The notes beneath the pieces were generated by a model that had not been told where the DNA came from, did no database searches, and worked only from the letters and a program-made list of their open reading frames with translations. Of a stretch of DNA of 64,000 nucleotides, positions 47,386 to 55,793 are shown piece by piece. The position numbers were made by a program, and so were the translations under genes. Positions within the stretch are counted from its first letter, which is position 1, and each line of letters opens with the position of its first letter. Source of the stretch: Aquipseudomonas alcaligenes NBRC 14159 (GTDB taxonomy: Bacteria > Pseudomonadota > Gammaproteobacteria > Pseudomonadales > Pseudomonadaceae). The stretch is from positions 62,001 to 126,000 of the forward strand of contig NZ_BATI01000007.1 in assembly GCF_000467105.1 (NCBI RefSeq), written 5' to 3'.

Positions 47386-48183
47386 ATGCGTCACCATCTT
47401 CTCTTTTGTCTGAGCCTGGTCTGTGCGCCCCTGCTGGCGGCTGAACCGGCAGGTAGCCAGGATCTGGAGGTACTGCCACGCCTGGCGCGCTCCGTGATCG
47501 TCGACTACCGCGACACCCCCGCTGCCGAACGCCGCTACCCGCAGGATTCGCTGCGCCGCATCAGCGGCCAGCTGGTTGCGCGTGAAGTTCTCGTCGAGGG
47601 CCGTCTGCGTGCGCTCACCTATCAGTTGCCGGAAGAGCACGGGCCTCGCGAGGCCCTGCAGATTGCTCGCCAGCATTTGCAGGAGCAGGGCGCGCAACTG
47701 TTGTTCTGGTGCGAGGGGCGCGACTGCGGTTCCAGCAGCCTGTGGGCCAACCAGATCTTCGGCAGCGCCAAGCTCTATGGCCCCGAGGAGCAGCAGAGCT
47801 ACCTGCTGCTGCGCCTGGCCGAGCCGCAGGACAGCCTGCTGGCGCTGTACGGCATCGTCCGCGGCAATCGCCGCGCCTACCTGCATGTGGAGCAGCTGGA
47901 TGCAGGCGCGCCGTTGCCGACGTTGCTGCCGACCGCCGGCACCCTGCTGCGTCAGTTGCGCCGCGACGGCCAACTGCAGCTGGCGATTGTCGATGCACCG
48001 AACGATGATTGGAGTGCCTTGCTGGTGCAGACGCTGCGGCTCGACAGCACGTTGCGTCTGGGGCTTTCCGGAATCCATGCCGATGCCTGGCGTACGGCTT
48101 TGCAGCAACAGGGCGCGGCAGCCACGCGCCTGCAGCTGCAGGGCAGCGAAGGCAAGGGCCTGACTTTGCAGCCACTGCGCTGA
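47386..48183 (+). CDS. DUF4892 family exported protein
   Basis: The 265-residue protein has a signal peptide ending near LLAA (residue 18). The DUF4892-type segments DLEVLPRLARSVIVDYRD and LLFWCEGRDCGSSSLWANQIFG follow, with two cysteines able to form a disulfide. Function is unknown. A TAAGGAGGCGC ribosome site lies just after the GST stop, 8 bp before the start, so the two genes are probably co-transcribed. Confidence 0.83.
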   Translation: MRHHLLFCLSLVCAPLLAAEPAGSQDLEVLPRLARSVIVDYRDTPAAERRYPQDSLRRISGQLVAREVLVEGRLRALTYQLPEEHGPREALQIARQHLQEQGAQLLFWCEGRDCGSSSLWANQIFGSAKLYGPEEQQSYLLLRLAEPQDSLLALYGIVRGNRRAYLHVEQLDAGAPLPTLLPTAGTLLRQLRRDGQLQLAIVDAPNDDWSALLVQTLRLDSTLRLGLSGIHADAWRTALQQQGAAATRLQLQGSEGKGLTLQPLR

Positions 48184-48235
48184 ATGCTGATTGACCCCGG
48201 ACCCGCGTGTCCGGTTTGCCTGGGGATGCATGACC

Positions 48236-49297
48236 ATGCTGAACAATGATCGTCTGCTGGTGCAGATTCTGCTGCTGGCGTTGCTGGGCGCCTGCGCCTG
48301 GGTGCTGGCGCCTTTCTTCTCGGCGCTTTTCTGGGCCGCGGTGCTGGCCTTCGCCAGCTGGCCGCTGATGCGCCTGCTGAGCCGCGCCATGAATGGCCGG
48401 GCCAACACCGCCGCGGCCATCCTCACGGCCGGCTGGATGGTCCTGGTGGCGGTGCCGCTGGTCTGGCTCGGGTTCAACCTGGCTGACCACATCCGCGATG
48501 CCACCGCGCTGTTCAAGGATTTCCAGGTCGACGGCCTGCCCGATCCGCCGACTTGGCTGGGTGGTCTGCCGCTGGTGGGCGAGCGTCTGGTCGGTCTGTG
48601 GAATCGTATCGACGAGGAGGGGGTTGCCCTGCTGGAGGCGGTGCGGCCGTATCTGGGGCAGGTGGGCAACTGGCTGCTGGCGCGCAGCGCCCAGATCGGT
48701 GGCGGCATGCTGGAGCTGGCCCTGAGCCTGGTGCTGGTGTTCTTCTTCTACCGCGATGGCCCGCGCATGGCGTCCTTCGTGCAAAGCCTGCTGGGGCGCC
48801 TGATCGGTGACCGCGCCGGGCATTACCTGGAGCTGGTGGCCGGCACCGTGCAGCGGGTGGTCAACGGCGTGATCGGTACCGCGGCGGCCCAGGCCGTGCT
48901 GGCACTGATCGGCTTCTACATCGCCGGGGTGCCGGGAGCGCTGGTGCTGGGCATCATCACCTTCGTGCTCAGCCTGATTCCCATGGGCCCGCCGCTGGTG
49001 TGGATTCCCGCCACCGCCTGGCTGGTCAGCCAGGAGCATTACGGCATGGCGGTGTTCCTCGGCATCTGGGGCATGTTCGTCATCAGCGGGGTGGACAACG
49101 TCCTCAAACCCTACCTGATCAGCCGTGGCGGCAACCTGCCGCTGGTAGTGGTGCTGCTCGGCGTGTTCGGCGGCATCCTGGCGTTCGGCTTCATGGGCCT
49201 GTTCTTGGGCCCAACCCTGCTGGCCGTGGCCTTCAGCCTGCTCGGCGACTGGGTCAACAGCACGCCACAGGATGCCGAGCGCAAGGACGGGGCATAG
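48236..49297 (+). CDS. AI-2E family transporter / PerM-like membrane protein
   Basis: The 353-residue protein has about eight helices and the AI-2E transporter family features: a paired N-terminal hairpin (LLVQILLLALLGACAWVLAPFFSALFWAAV), LVLVFFFYRDGPRM and the C-terminal GVDNVLKPYLISRGGNLP. The family exports diverse small molecules or ions; the name AI-2 exporter should not be taken literally. I chose the ATG at 48236, 9 bp after GGGGA; ATG 48230 is too close to that site. Confidence 0.85.
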   Translation: MLNNDRLLVQILLLALLGACAWVLAPFFSALFWAAVLAFASWPLMRLLSRAMNGRANTAAAILTAGWMVLVAVPLVWLGFNLADHIRDATALFKDFQVDGLPDPPTWLGGLPLVGERLVGLWNRIDEEGVALLEAVRPYLGQVGNWLLARSAQIGGGMLELALSLVLVFFFYRDGPRMASFVQSLLGRLIGDRAGHYLELVAGTVQRVVNGVIGTAAAQAVLALIGFYIAGVPGALVLGIITFVLSLIPMGPPLVWIPATAWLVSQEHYGMAVFLGIWGMFVISGVDNVLKPYLISRGGNLPLVVVLLGVFGGILAFGFMGLFLGPTLLAVAFSLLGDWVNSTPQDAERKDGA

Positions 49298-49318
49298 TTG
49301 GCATCCTGTGCAGAATTC

Positions 49319-49340
49319 TGCCCACCACCCTTGGTGGGCA
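49319..49340. other. stem-loop after the AI-2E gene
   Basis: TGCCCACCA and TGGTGGGCA form a perfect 9-bp stem with a CCCT loop, 22 bp after the stop. There is no T-run, so it may be a weak or Rho-assisted terminator or an mRNA 3' stabiliser. Confidence 0.5.
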
Positions 49341-49449
49341 TGCGGGGCAGTGATAGCCTTGCCCGCCTCAAACCGTGATCTAACGGTCCGCAGAGGCCGC
49401 AGGCGGTTCAGGGAAGACAGACCAACACTACACAAGGGATAGACCCTCC

Positions 49450-51036
49450 ATGAAGAAATCTGCAGGTATCGTTGTAGGCGCAGTTGTTGCCGTCGCCGCC
49501 ATTGGCGTGGGCGGCGCCTGGTACACCGGCAACCAGTTGCCCTCGGTGCTGGACGAGTCGATCAAGCAGGCCAATGCCGATATGGCCAAGACCCTGCCGG
49601 CGCTGGGCCTGGATGCGTCCATCGAGTTGCTCTCGCTGGATCGCCAGTTCTTCAGCAGCAACGCGCGCTATCGCATCACCTTCAACGGCTCGCTCGACGG
49701 CGAAGCGCCGCAGCAGTTCGAACTGGTGATCAACGACCGTATCGAACACGGTCCTTTCCCGCTGTCGCGCCTCAAGGCGTTCAAGCTGCTGCCGGTCATG
49801 GCCACCAGCAATTACGCCCTGGAAACCAGCCCAGCCCTGGAACAATGGTTTGCCGCCAGCCACGGCAAATCGCCGGTGGAAGGCCAGGCCAGCCTGGGTT
49901 ACGACCGTTCCGTGTCCGGCAACCTGCGTCTGAACCCGGTCCAGGTAGCCCTGGATGAAGACAGCAACCTGGATTTCAGCGGCCTGAACATCGACTTCGA
50001 CAGCTCGGCCGAAGCCAAGCAGATCGAAGCCAGCGGCCTGATGGACAGCCTCAAGGTCAGCACCAAGCTGAGTGACAGTCCGGAAGCGCTGAGCATCGAG
50101 TTCAAGGGCCTGACCCTGAACAGCCAGACCGAGAAGGGCAGCAGCGACTTCTACCTGGGCCGCAACGAAGTCAAGCTGCAGACCGCTCAGCTGGTGATCG
50201 GCGCCAACGCCCCGATCCTGGCCAAGGACATTTCCCAGCTCGACGAGACCAGCGAAGCCGACGGCAAGCTGGCCGCCCGTTCCACCTACAAGATCGGCAT
50301 GGTCAGCTACCAGGGCCAGGACATCGGTGGCATGGACATGGTCTCCAGCGTGAAGAACATCGATGCGGCGGCCCTGCAATCGCTGCTGGCGCTGTACAGC
50401 GACATCATCAAGAGCACCGGCCAGCTGCAGCAGGCCAGCCTGGAAGCCGAGGACGATCTGCCGCAACTGTCCGAGGCGCAAAAGGCCCAGCTGATGGTGG
50501 ACCTGGAGAAACTGCTGGCCGCCAATCCGGGGATCGCCCTGGAGAAGCTGGCGTTCAAGACCGCCAACGGTGAAAGCAGCGTGAGCCTGGCCCTGGACTT
50601 CGCCAAGCCCGAGTCCTTCGAACTGCCGGCCCCGGAGCTGGCCAAGCAGCTGATCACCCAGCTGGACGCCAAGGTCGCCGTTTCCAAGGCGATGATGAGC
50701 GACGTGATCGGCTTGCAAGCGACCTTCGCCGGCGAAACCGACAAGGAAGCGGTTGCCCAGCAGGCGTCGATGATGACCGAGATGGCCAGCGGCATGGCGC
50801 TGTCCACCGAGCTGGCCAAGCTGGAGGGTGACAACATCGTCACCAGCCTGCATTACGCCGACGACAAGGTGGACTTCAACGGCAAGCAGATGAGCGTCGA
50901 GGAATTCGTCGCTATGGCCTTCGCCAGCGGCGCCGGTCTGGGCATGGGTGGCGCTGCCATGGGTGCAGAAGACCCGGCCATGCAGGAGCTGCAACTGGAG
51001 GAGGAAAGCGTCGAGGAACAGGTTCCCGTCGAATAA
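49450..51036 (+). CDS. YdgA family protein (DUF945)
   Basis: The 528-residue protein has a single N-terminal helix (about residues 5-24), a signal anchor or signal peptide. The YdgA/DUF945 pattern follows: W-Y-T-G-NQLP near residue 28, then a long beta-rich body with regularly spaced acidic and polar residues. The C-terminus is strongly acidic (ELQLEEESVEEQ). It is presumably periplasmic with unknown function. Codon use (many AAG, CTG, GAC) suggests it is well expressed. A terminator follows. Confidence 0.85.
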   Translation: MKKSAGIVVGAVVAVAAIGVGGAWYTGNQLPSVLDESIKQANADMAKTLPALGLDASIELLSLDRQFFSSNARYRITFNGSLDGEAPQQFELVINDRIEHGPFPLSRLKAFKLLPVMATSNYALETSPALEQWFAASHGKSPVEGQASLGYDRSVSGNLRLNPVQVALDEDSNLDFSGLNIDFDSSAEAKQIEASGLMDSLKVSTKLSDSPEALSIEFKGLTLNSQTEKGSSDFYLGRNEVKLQTAQLVIGANAPILAKDISQLDETSEADGKLAARSTYKIGMVSYQGQDIGGMDMVSSVKNIDAAALQSLLALYSDIIKSTGQLQQASLEAEDDLPQLSEAQKAQLMVDLEKLLAANPGIALEKLAFKTANGESSVSLALDFAKPESFELPAPELAKQLITQLDAKVAVSKAMMSDVIGLQATFAGETDKEAVAQQASMMTEMASGMALSTELAKLEGDNIVTSLHYADDKVDFNGKQMSVEEFVAMAFASGAGLGMGGAAMGAEDPAMQELQLEEESVEEQVPVE

Positions 51037-51052
51037 CCTCGTGCAGTCATGC

Positions 51053-51085
51053 AAAAGGCCCGCAGCGATGCGGGCCTTTTTTTTT
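51053..51085 (+). terminator. terminator after the YdgA-family gene
   Basis: AAAAGGCCCGCA pairs with TGCGGGCCTTTT around a GCGA (GNRA-type) tetraloop and continues into a run of T. It separates this gene from the kdp control region. Confidence 0.92.
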
Positions 51086-51108
51086 GCGCGGTCATTTCGG
51101 TCCGCGAT

Positions 51109-51159
51109 CTTTACGCATTCTTTATGCGCAGCGCTCCAAGGCCAATCGCTCCTTTACGC
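51109..51159 (+). promoter_or_regulatory. candidate KdpE operator repeats upstream of kdpF
   Basis: Three octamers of the form CTTTA(C/T)GC occur upstream of kdpF: CTTTACGC at 51109-51116, CTTTATGC at 51120-51127 and CTTTACGC at 51152-51159. The first two are 11 bp apart, one helical turn, which fits tandem binding by an OmpR-family dimer such as KdpE. The E. coli KdpE site is likewise TTTA-rich. The assignment is inference from spacing and position. Confidence 0.55.
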
Positions 51160-51214
51160 GCCTCGGCAGAACAATGCCGGCAAGGCGGTACAGACCGCAT
51201 AACGGAGCACACAC

Positions 51215-51307
51215 ATGAGCATTCTTGACGGGGTGTCCCTGGGCCTGGTCCTGGGGCTTTTCATTTATTTGCTGGTTGCGCTGCTGCGCGCCGGACGGCA
51301 GAGCTAG
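51215..51307 (+). CDS. kdpF: KdpF, small subunit of the potassium-transporting ATPase
   Basis: The 30-residue peptide [20 protein letters not shown]... is one hydrophobic helix followed by a short basic tail (RAGRQS). It fits KdpF, which stabilises the KdpABC complex in the membrane. GGAGCACACAC lies before the ATG. kdpA begins 8 bp after its TAG, with GGAGG between them. Confidence 0.9.
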   Translation: MSILDGVSLGLVLGLFIYLLVALLRAGRQS

Positions 51308-51315
51308 GAGGCCCC

Positions 51316-53004
51316 ATGCAAGTCCAAGACTACTGGCTGATTCTGGCCTTCTTCGCGCTGGTGCTGGTGCCGGCACCTTTCCTCGGGCGCTATTTCTTCA
51401 ACGCCATGGAAGGCAAGCGCAACTTGCTAAGCCCCGTACTGCAACCGCCGGAGCGCCTGTGCTACCGGGTGTCCGGGGTCGACCCCGAGCGTGAGCAGGA
51501 CTGGAAGACCTACAGTCTGGCGCTGCTGGCCTTCAGTGCGGTCAGCCTGGTGGTGCTGTTCACCATCCTCATGCTGCAGCACCTGCTGCCGCTCAATCCG
51601 CAGCAACTGCCGGGCCTGGAGTGGACCCTGGCGTTCAACACTGCGGTGAGTTTCGTCACCAATACCAACTGGCAGGCCTATAGCGGTGAGGCGGCGCTGA
51701 GTTACTTCAGCCAGATGATCGGCCTGGGCGTGCAGAACTTCGTCAGCCCGGCCGTCGGCCTGGCCATCTTGGTGGCCTTCGCCCGTGGCATTGCGCGCAA
51801 GTCCAGCGGCGGCATCGGCAACTTCTGGGTTGATGTGACCCGCGCCGTGCTCTATGTGCTGCTGCCGTTCTGCGTGCTGCTGGCCATCTTCCTGGTCTGG
51901 CAGGGCGTGCCGCAGACCTTCATGGATTACGTGCAGGCCAAGACCCTGCTGGGCGCCGACCAGAGCATCCCGCTCGGCCCGGCCGCCAGTCAGATCGCCA
52001 TCAAGCAGCTGGGCACCAACGGTGGTGGATTCTTCGGCGTCAACTCGGCGCACCCCTTCGAGAACCCGACCGCCTGGGCCAACCTGTTCGAGGTGGCGTC
52101 GATCATCCTGATCCCGGCCGCCCTGGTGTTCACCTTCGGCCATTACGTCAAGGACCTGCGTCAGAGCCGCGCCATCCTGGCCAGCATGCTGATCCTGTTC
52201 GTCACCAGCCTTGGCGTCACCCTGTGGGCCGAATACCAGCCGAACCCCGCCCTGGCGGCGCTGCCGATCGAACAGGCCGGCTCGCTGGAGGGCAAGGAAG
52301 CGCGCTTCGGCACCATCGCCTCGGCACTCTGGGCGGTGACCACCACGGCGGCCTCCAATGGTTCGGTCAGCGCCATGCACGACAGCTTCAGCGCCATCGG
52401 CGGCATGCTGCCGATGTTCAACATGATGCTTGGCGAGGTGATTTTCGGCGGCGTCGGCGCCGGCCTGTACGGCATGCTGCTGTTCGTCCTGATTGCCGTG
52501 TTCCTCGCAGGGCTGATGATCGGCCGCACTCCGGAATACCTGGGTAAGAAGCTGGAGGCCAAGGAAGTCCGCTTGCTGGTCGCCACCCTGCTGGTGATGC
52601 CGGTCGGTGTGCTGGTGTTCTGCGCCCTGGCGGTGAGCCTGGACGGCCCGGCGGCTTCCATCACCAACCCGGGCGCCCACGGCTTCAGCCAGGCGCTGTA
52701 TGCCTACACCTCGGGTACCGCCAACAACGGTTCGGCCTTCGCCGGTTTTGGCGCCAATACGCCATTCCACAACCTGATGATCGGGCTGGCCATGCTGCTC
52801 GGGCGTTTCGGCTACATCCTGCCGATCCTGGCCATTGCCGGCAGCCTGGCGGCGAAGAAGCGTGCGCCGGTGGACGGCAACAGCTTCCCGACCCACGGCC
52901 CGCTGTTTGTCACCCTGCTGGTACTGACCATCCTGCTGGTCGGTGGCCTGACCTTCCTGCCGGCGCTGGCCCTGGGCCCACTGGCCGAACACCTGGCGTT
53001 CTAA
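51316..53004 (+). CDS. kdpA: KdpA, potassium-binding channel subunit of KdpFABC
   Basis: KdpA has 562 residues and ten or so membrane helices in four channel-like repeats. Selectivity-filter segments are visible: [31 protein letters not shown], a third around [11 protein letters not shown], and [17 protein letters not shown]. It captures K+ from the periplasm and passes it to KdpB. It is the second gene of the kdp operon; kdpB follows after 9 bp. Confidence 0.96.
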   Translation: MQVQDYWLILAFFALVLVPAPFLGRYFFNAMEGKRNLLSPVLQPPERLCYRVSGVDPEREQDWKTYSLALLAFSAVSLVVLFTILMLQHLLPLNPQQLPGLEWTLAFNTAVSFVTNTNWQAYSGEAALSYFSQMIGLGVQNFVSPAVGLAILVAFARGIARKSSGGIGNFWVDVTRAVLYVLLPFCVLLAIFLVWQGVPQTFMDYVQAKTLLGADQSIPLGPAASQIAIKQLGTNGGGFFGVNSAHPFENPTAWANLFEVASIILIPAALVFTFGHYVKDLRQSRAILASMLILFVTSLGVTLWAEYQPNPALAALPIEQAGSLEGKEARFGTIASALWAVTTTAASNGSVSAMHDSFSAIGGMLPMFNMMLGEVIFGGVGAGLYGMLLFVLIAVFLAGLMIGRTPEYLGKKLEAKEVRLLVATLLVMPVGVLVFCALAVSLDGPAASITNPGAHGFSQALYAYTSGTANNGSAFAGFGANTPFHNLMIGLAMLLGRFGYILPILAIAGSLAAKKRAPVDGNSFPTHGPLFVTLLVLTILLVGGLTFLPALALGPLAEHLAF

Positions 53005-53013
53005 CGGAGAACC

Positions 53014-55080
53014 ATGATGAATGCCCCTGTAAAGGCGCAACAAGGCGCCAAGACCCCCAAAAACCAGGCCAAGACCAGTTTCGCCGCGCTGTGGAAACCG
53101 GCTTTGAAGCAGGCCTTTGTCAAGCTCGACCCGCGCCAGCTGCTGCGTTCGCCGGTGATGCTGGTGGTGGAGATCACCGCCGTTCTTACCACGGTGCTGT
53201 GCTTCGTGCCTAACCCCGCCGTCTCGACCGGCCTGGCCGTGCAGATCGCCCTGTGGCTGTGGTTTACCGTGCTCTTCGCCAACTTCGCCGAAGCCCTGGC
53301 CGAAGGCCGTGGCAAGGCCCGCGCCGATAGCCTCAAGGCTGGCAGCCAGGGGCTGACCGCGCGGCGCAAGGTCGGTGATGAGCAGTACCAGGTGGTTGCC
53401 GCCAGCCAGCTGCGCCGCGGCGATATCGTGCGCGTCGAGGCCGGCGAGCTGATCCCCGGCGATGGCGAGGTGATCGAGGGCATTGCCGCAGTCAACGAGG
53501 CGGCCATCACCGGTGAATCCGCGCCGGTGATCCGTGAGTCCGGCGGCGACCGCTCGGCAGTCACCGGCAACACCCGCGTGGTGTCGGACTGGCTGCTGGT
53601 GAAGATCACCGCCAACCCGGGCGAGTCGACCCTGGATCGCATGATCGCCCTGGTCGAGGGTGCCAAGCGGCAGAAGACCCCCAACGAGGTGGCGCTGGAC
53701 ATCCTGCTGATCGGCCTGACCCTGATCTTCCTGCTGGTGGTGGCCACCCTGCAGCCGTTTGCCCGCTATGCCGACGGCGACCTGCCGCTCGTATACCTGG
53801 CCGCACTGCTGGTGACGCTGATTCCCACCACCATCGGCGGGTTGCTCTCGGCCATCGGCATCGCCGGCATGGACCGCCTGGTGCGCCTCAATGTGATCGC
53901 CAAGTCCGGCCGCGCGGTGGAGGCCGCGGGGGATGTGCATGTGCTGCTGCTGGACAAGACCGGCACCATCACCTTCGGCAACCGCCGTTGCAGCGCGGTG
54001 ATCAAGGCCCCTGGTATCAACGGCAAGGAGCTGGGTGAAGCGGCACTGCTGGCTTCCCTGGCTGACGATACCCCGGAAGGTAAATCCATCGTCGAGTACC
54101 TGCGTCCACTGACCACGCTGCGAGAGCCGGCGCGCAGCGAAGTCAAGGCTATCGCCTTCAGCGCCGAGACTCGCCTGTCCGGCGTCGACTGGAACGGTCA
54201 CAGCTATCGCAAGGGCGCGGTGGATGCCGTGCTGCTCTACCTCGGCCTGAGCCGCGAGGAGATGCCGGCGCCGCTGGCCCGCGAAGTGGAGAAGATCGCC
54301 CAGAGCGGCGGCACGCCGCTGCTGGTAGCCGGCGACGGCCAACTGCTAGGCGCCATTCACCTCAAGGACGTGGTCAAGCCGGGCATTCGCGAGCGCTTCG
54401 CCGAGCTGCGTAGCCTGGGCATCCGCACCGTGATGGTGACCGGCGACAACCCGCTGACTGCCGCCGCTATCGCCGCCGAGGCTGGCGTGGATGACCTGAT
54501 CGCCGAGGCTACGCCGGAGAAGAAGCTGCAGCGCATCCGTGCCGAGCAGGCCGAAGGCAAGATGGTCGCCATGTGCGGCGACGGCGCCAACGATGCCCCG
54601 GCGCTGGCCCAGGCCGACGTCGGCCTGGCGATGAACGACGGCACCCAGGCCGCCCGCGAGGCCGCCAACCTGGTCGACCTGGACTCGGACCCGACCAAGC
54701 TGCTCGACGTGGTGCAGGTGGGCAAGGCGCTGCTGGTCACCCGTGGCGCGCTGACTACCTTCTCGGTGGCCAACGACGTGGCCAAGTACTTCGCCATCCT
54801 CCCGGCGCTGTTCGCCGGTATCTACCCGCAGCTCGGCGCGCTCAACCTGATGCAACTGCACAGCCCGCAGAGCGCCATCCTCTCGGCCATCGTGTTCAAC
54901 GCGCTGATCATCATCGCGCTGATCCCCCTGGCCCTGCGCGGGGTGCGGGTCAAGGCCCCGGACGCCGCCAGCCTGCTACGGCGCAACCTGCTGATCTACG
55001 GCCTGGGCGGCATCCTCGCACCCTTCGTCGGGATCAAGGTTATCGACGCGCTGCTGGTGGCGGTGGGGCTGGTGCAGTGA
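53014..55080 (+). CDS. kdpB: KdpB, P-type ATPase subunit of KdpFABC
   Basis: KdpB has 688 residues. The phosphorylated aspartate is D314 in LLLDKTGT. The actuator loop has ITGESAPV (TGES), and the hinge has [25 protein letters not shown]. The inhibitory regulatory serine of the E. coli protein lies in the TGES-adjacent loop, which is conserved here. It hydrolyses ATP to move K+ inward. A second ATG at 53017 is also possible. The 137 bp after its stop carry a set of palindromes before kdpC. Confidence 0.97.
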   Translation: MMNAPVKAQQGAKTPKNQAKTSFAALWKPALKQAFVKLDPRQLLRSPVMLVVEITAVLTTVLCFVPNPAVSTGLAVQIALWLWFTVLFANFAEALAEGRGKARADSLKAGSQGLTARRKVGDEQYQVVAASQLRRGDIVRVEAGELIPGDGEVIEGIAAVNEAAITGESAPVIRESGGDRSAVTGNTRVVSDWLLVKITANPGESTLDRMIALVEGAKRQKTPNEVALDILLIGLTLIFLLVVATLQPFARYADGDLPLVYLAALLVTLIPTTIGGLLSAIGIAGMDRLVRLNVIAKSGRAVEAAGDVHVLLLDKTGTITFGNRRCSAVIKAPGINGKELGEAALLASLADDTPEGKSIVEYLRPLTTLREPARSEVKAIAFSAETRLSGVDWNGHSYRKGAVDAVLLYLGLSREEMPAPLAREVEKIAQSGGTPLLVAGDGQLLGAIHLKDVVKPGIRERFAELRSLGIRTVMVTGDNPLTAAAIAAEAGVDDLIAEATPEKKLQRIRAEQAEGKMVAMCGDGANDAPALAQADVGLAMNDGTQAAREAANLVDLDSDPTKLLDVVQVGKALLVTRGALTTFSVANDVAKYFAILPALFAGIYPQLGALNLMQLHSPQSAILSAIVFNALIIIALIPLALRGVRVKAPDAASLLRRNLLIYGLGGILAPFVGIKVIDALLVAVGLVQ

Positions 55081-55087
55081 TTTTCCT

Positions 55088-55178
55088 CCCCTCTCCCGCT
55101 TGCGGGAGAGGGGCCGGGGGAGAGGGTAATGGCACACAGAAGCCCTCTCCCTAACCCTCTCCCATAAATGGGAGAGGG
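55088..55178. repeat. palindromic REP-like repeat cluster between kdpB and kdpC
   Basis: Three perfect inverted repeats of one sequence type lie in a row. CCCCTCTCCCGC/GCGGGAGAGGGG (55088-55113) has a 2-nt spacer. GGGAGAGGG (55118-55126) pairs with CCCTCTCCC (55143-55151). CCCTCTCCCAT/ATGGGAGAGGG (55155-55178) has a 2-nt spacer. The whole is a CCCTCTCCC-type palindrome doublet in inverted orientation, as seen for dispersed REP-like elements. It splits the kdpFAB and kdpCDE parts of the operon. Confidence 0.85.
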
Positions 55179-55217
55179 GACTGATTCGGTGTAAACCTGA
55201 AGATTCGGAGAACCATC

Positions 55218-55793
55218 ATGCTTAAACAATTCCGCCCGGCCATCGCCATGCTGGGCCTGATGACCCTGGTGACCGGCGTGGCTTATCCGCTGGCGGTCAC
55301 CGGCGTGGCCCAGCTGGCCTTCCCCGAGCAGGCCAACGGCAGCCTGGTGCGCGATGCTCAGGGCGAGGTGCGCGGCAGTACGCTGCTGGCACAGAACTTC
55401 GAGGGCGACCAGTGGTTCCAGCCGCGGCCTTCCGTCGCCGCTTTCGCCACCGTGGCCAGCGGCGCCAGCAATCTGGCACCGAGCAACCCGGCCCTGGCCG
55501 AACGCATCGCCCAGGACGCCCAGCACCTGGTCGGCGAGGGCGTCGCGCCAGTGCCGATGCAACTGGTCACCACCTCCGGCAGCGGTCTCGACCCGCATCT
55601 GTCGCCGGCAGCCGCGCGCTGGCAGATCGCCCGCGTCGCCGCGGCTCGCGGCATCCCGGCAAATAACCTGGAACGCCTGGTCGAGCAGCACACCGAGCGG
55701 CCCCTGGTGGGCCCTGCCGTGGTCAACGTGCTGGCGCTGAACCTGGCGCTGGCGGACAATCGCGCCCCTATTCGTCATGAGAACACCCCATGA
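55218..55793 (+). CDS. kdpC: KdpC, subunit of the potassium-transporting ATPase
   Basis: KdpC has 191 residues with one N-terminal helix (about residues 8-30, [22 protein letters not shown]) and a periplasmic domain with the family motifs [19 protein letters not shown] and [14 protein letters not shown]. It helps raise K+ affinity of the complex. CGGAGAACCATC precedes the start. The stop overlaps the kdpD start by 4 bp. Confidence 0.96.
   Translation: MLKQFRPAIAMLGLMTLVTGVAYPLAVTGVAQLAFPEQANGSLVRDAQGEVRGSTLLAQNFEGDQWFQPRPSVAAFATVASGASNLAPSNPALAERIAQDAQHLVGEGVAPVPMQLVTTSGSGLDPHLSPAAARWQIARVAAARGIPANNLERLVEQHTERPLVGPAVVNVLALNLALADNRAPIRHENTP

Noticed and set aside
51427..54342. A very long open frame (about 970 codons) on the minus strand opposite kdpA and kdpB
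   Set aside because: It is the low-stop reverse frame expected opposite high-GC genes. Its translation is His/Gln/Ala-rich low-complexity sequence, and both opposite-strand genes are certain.
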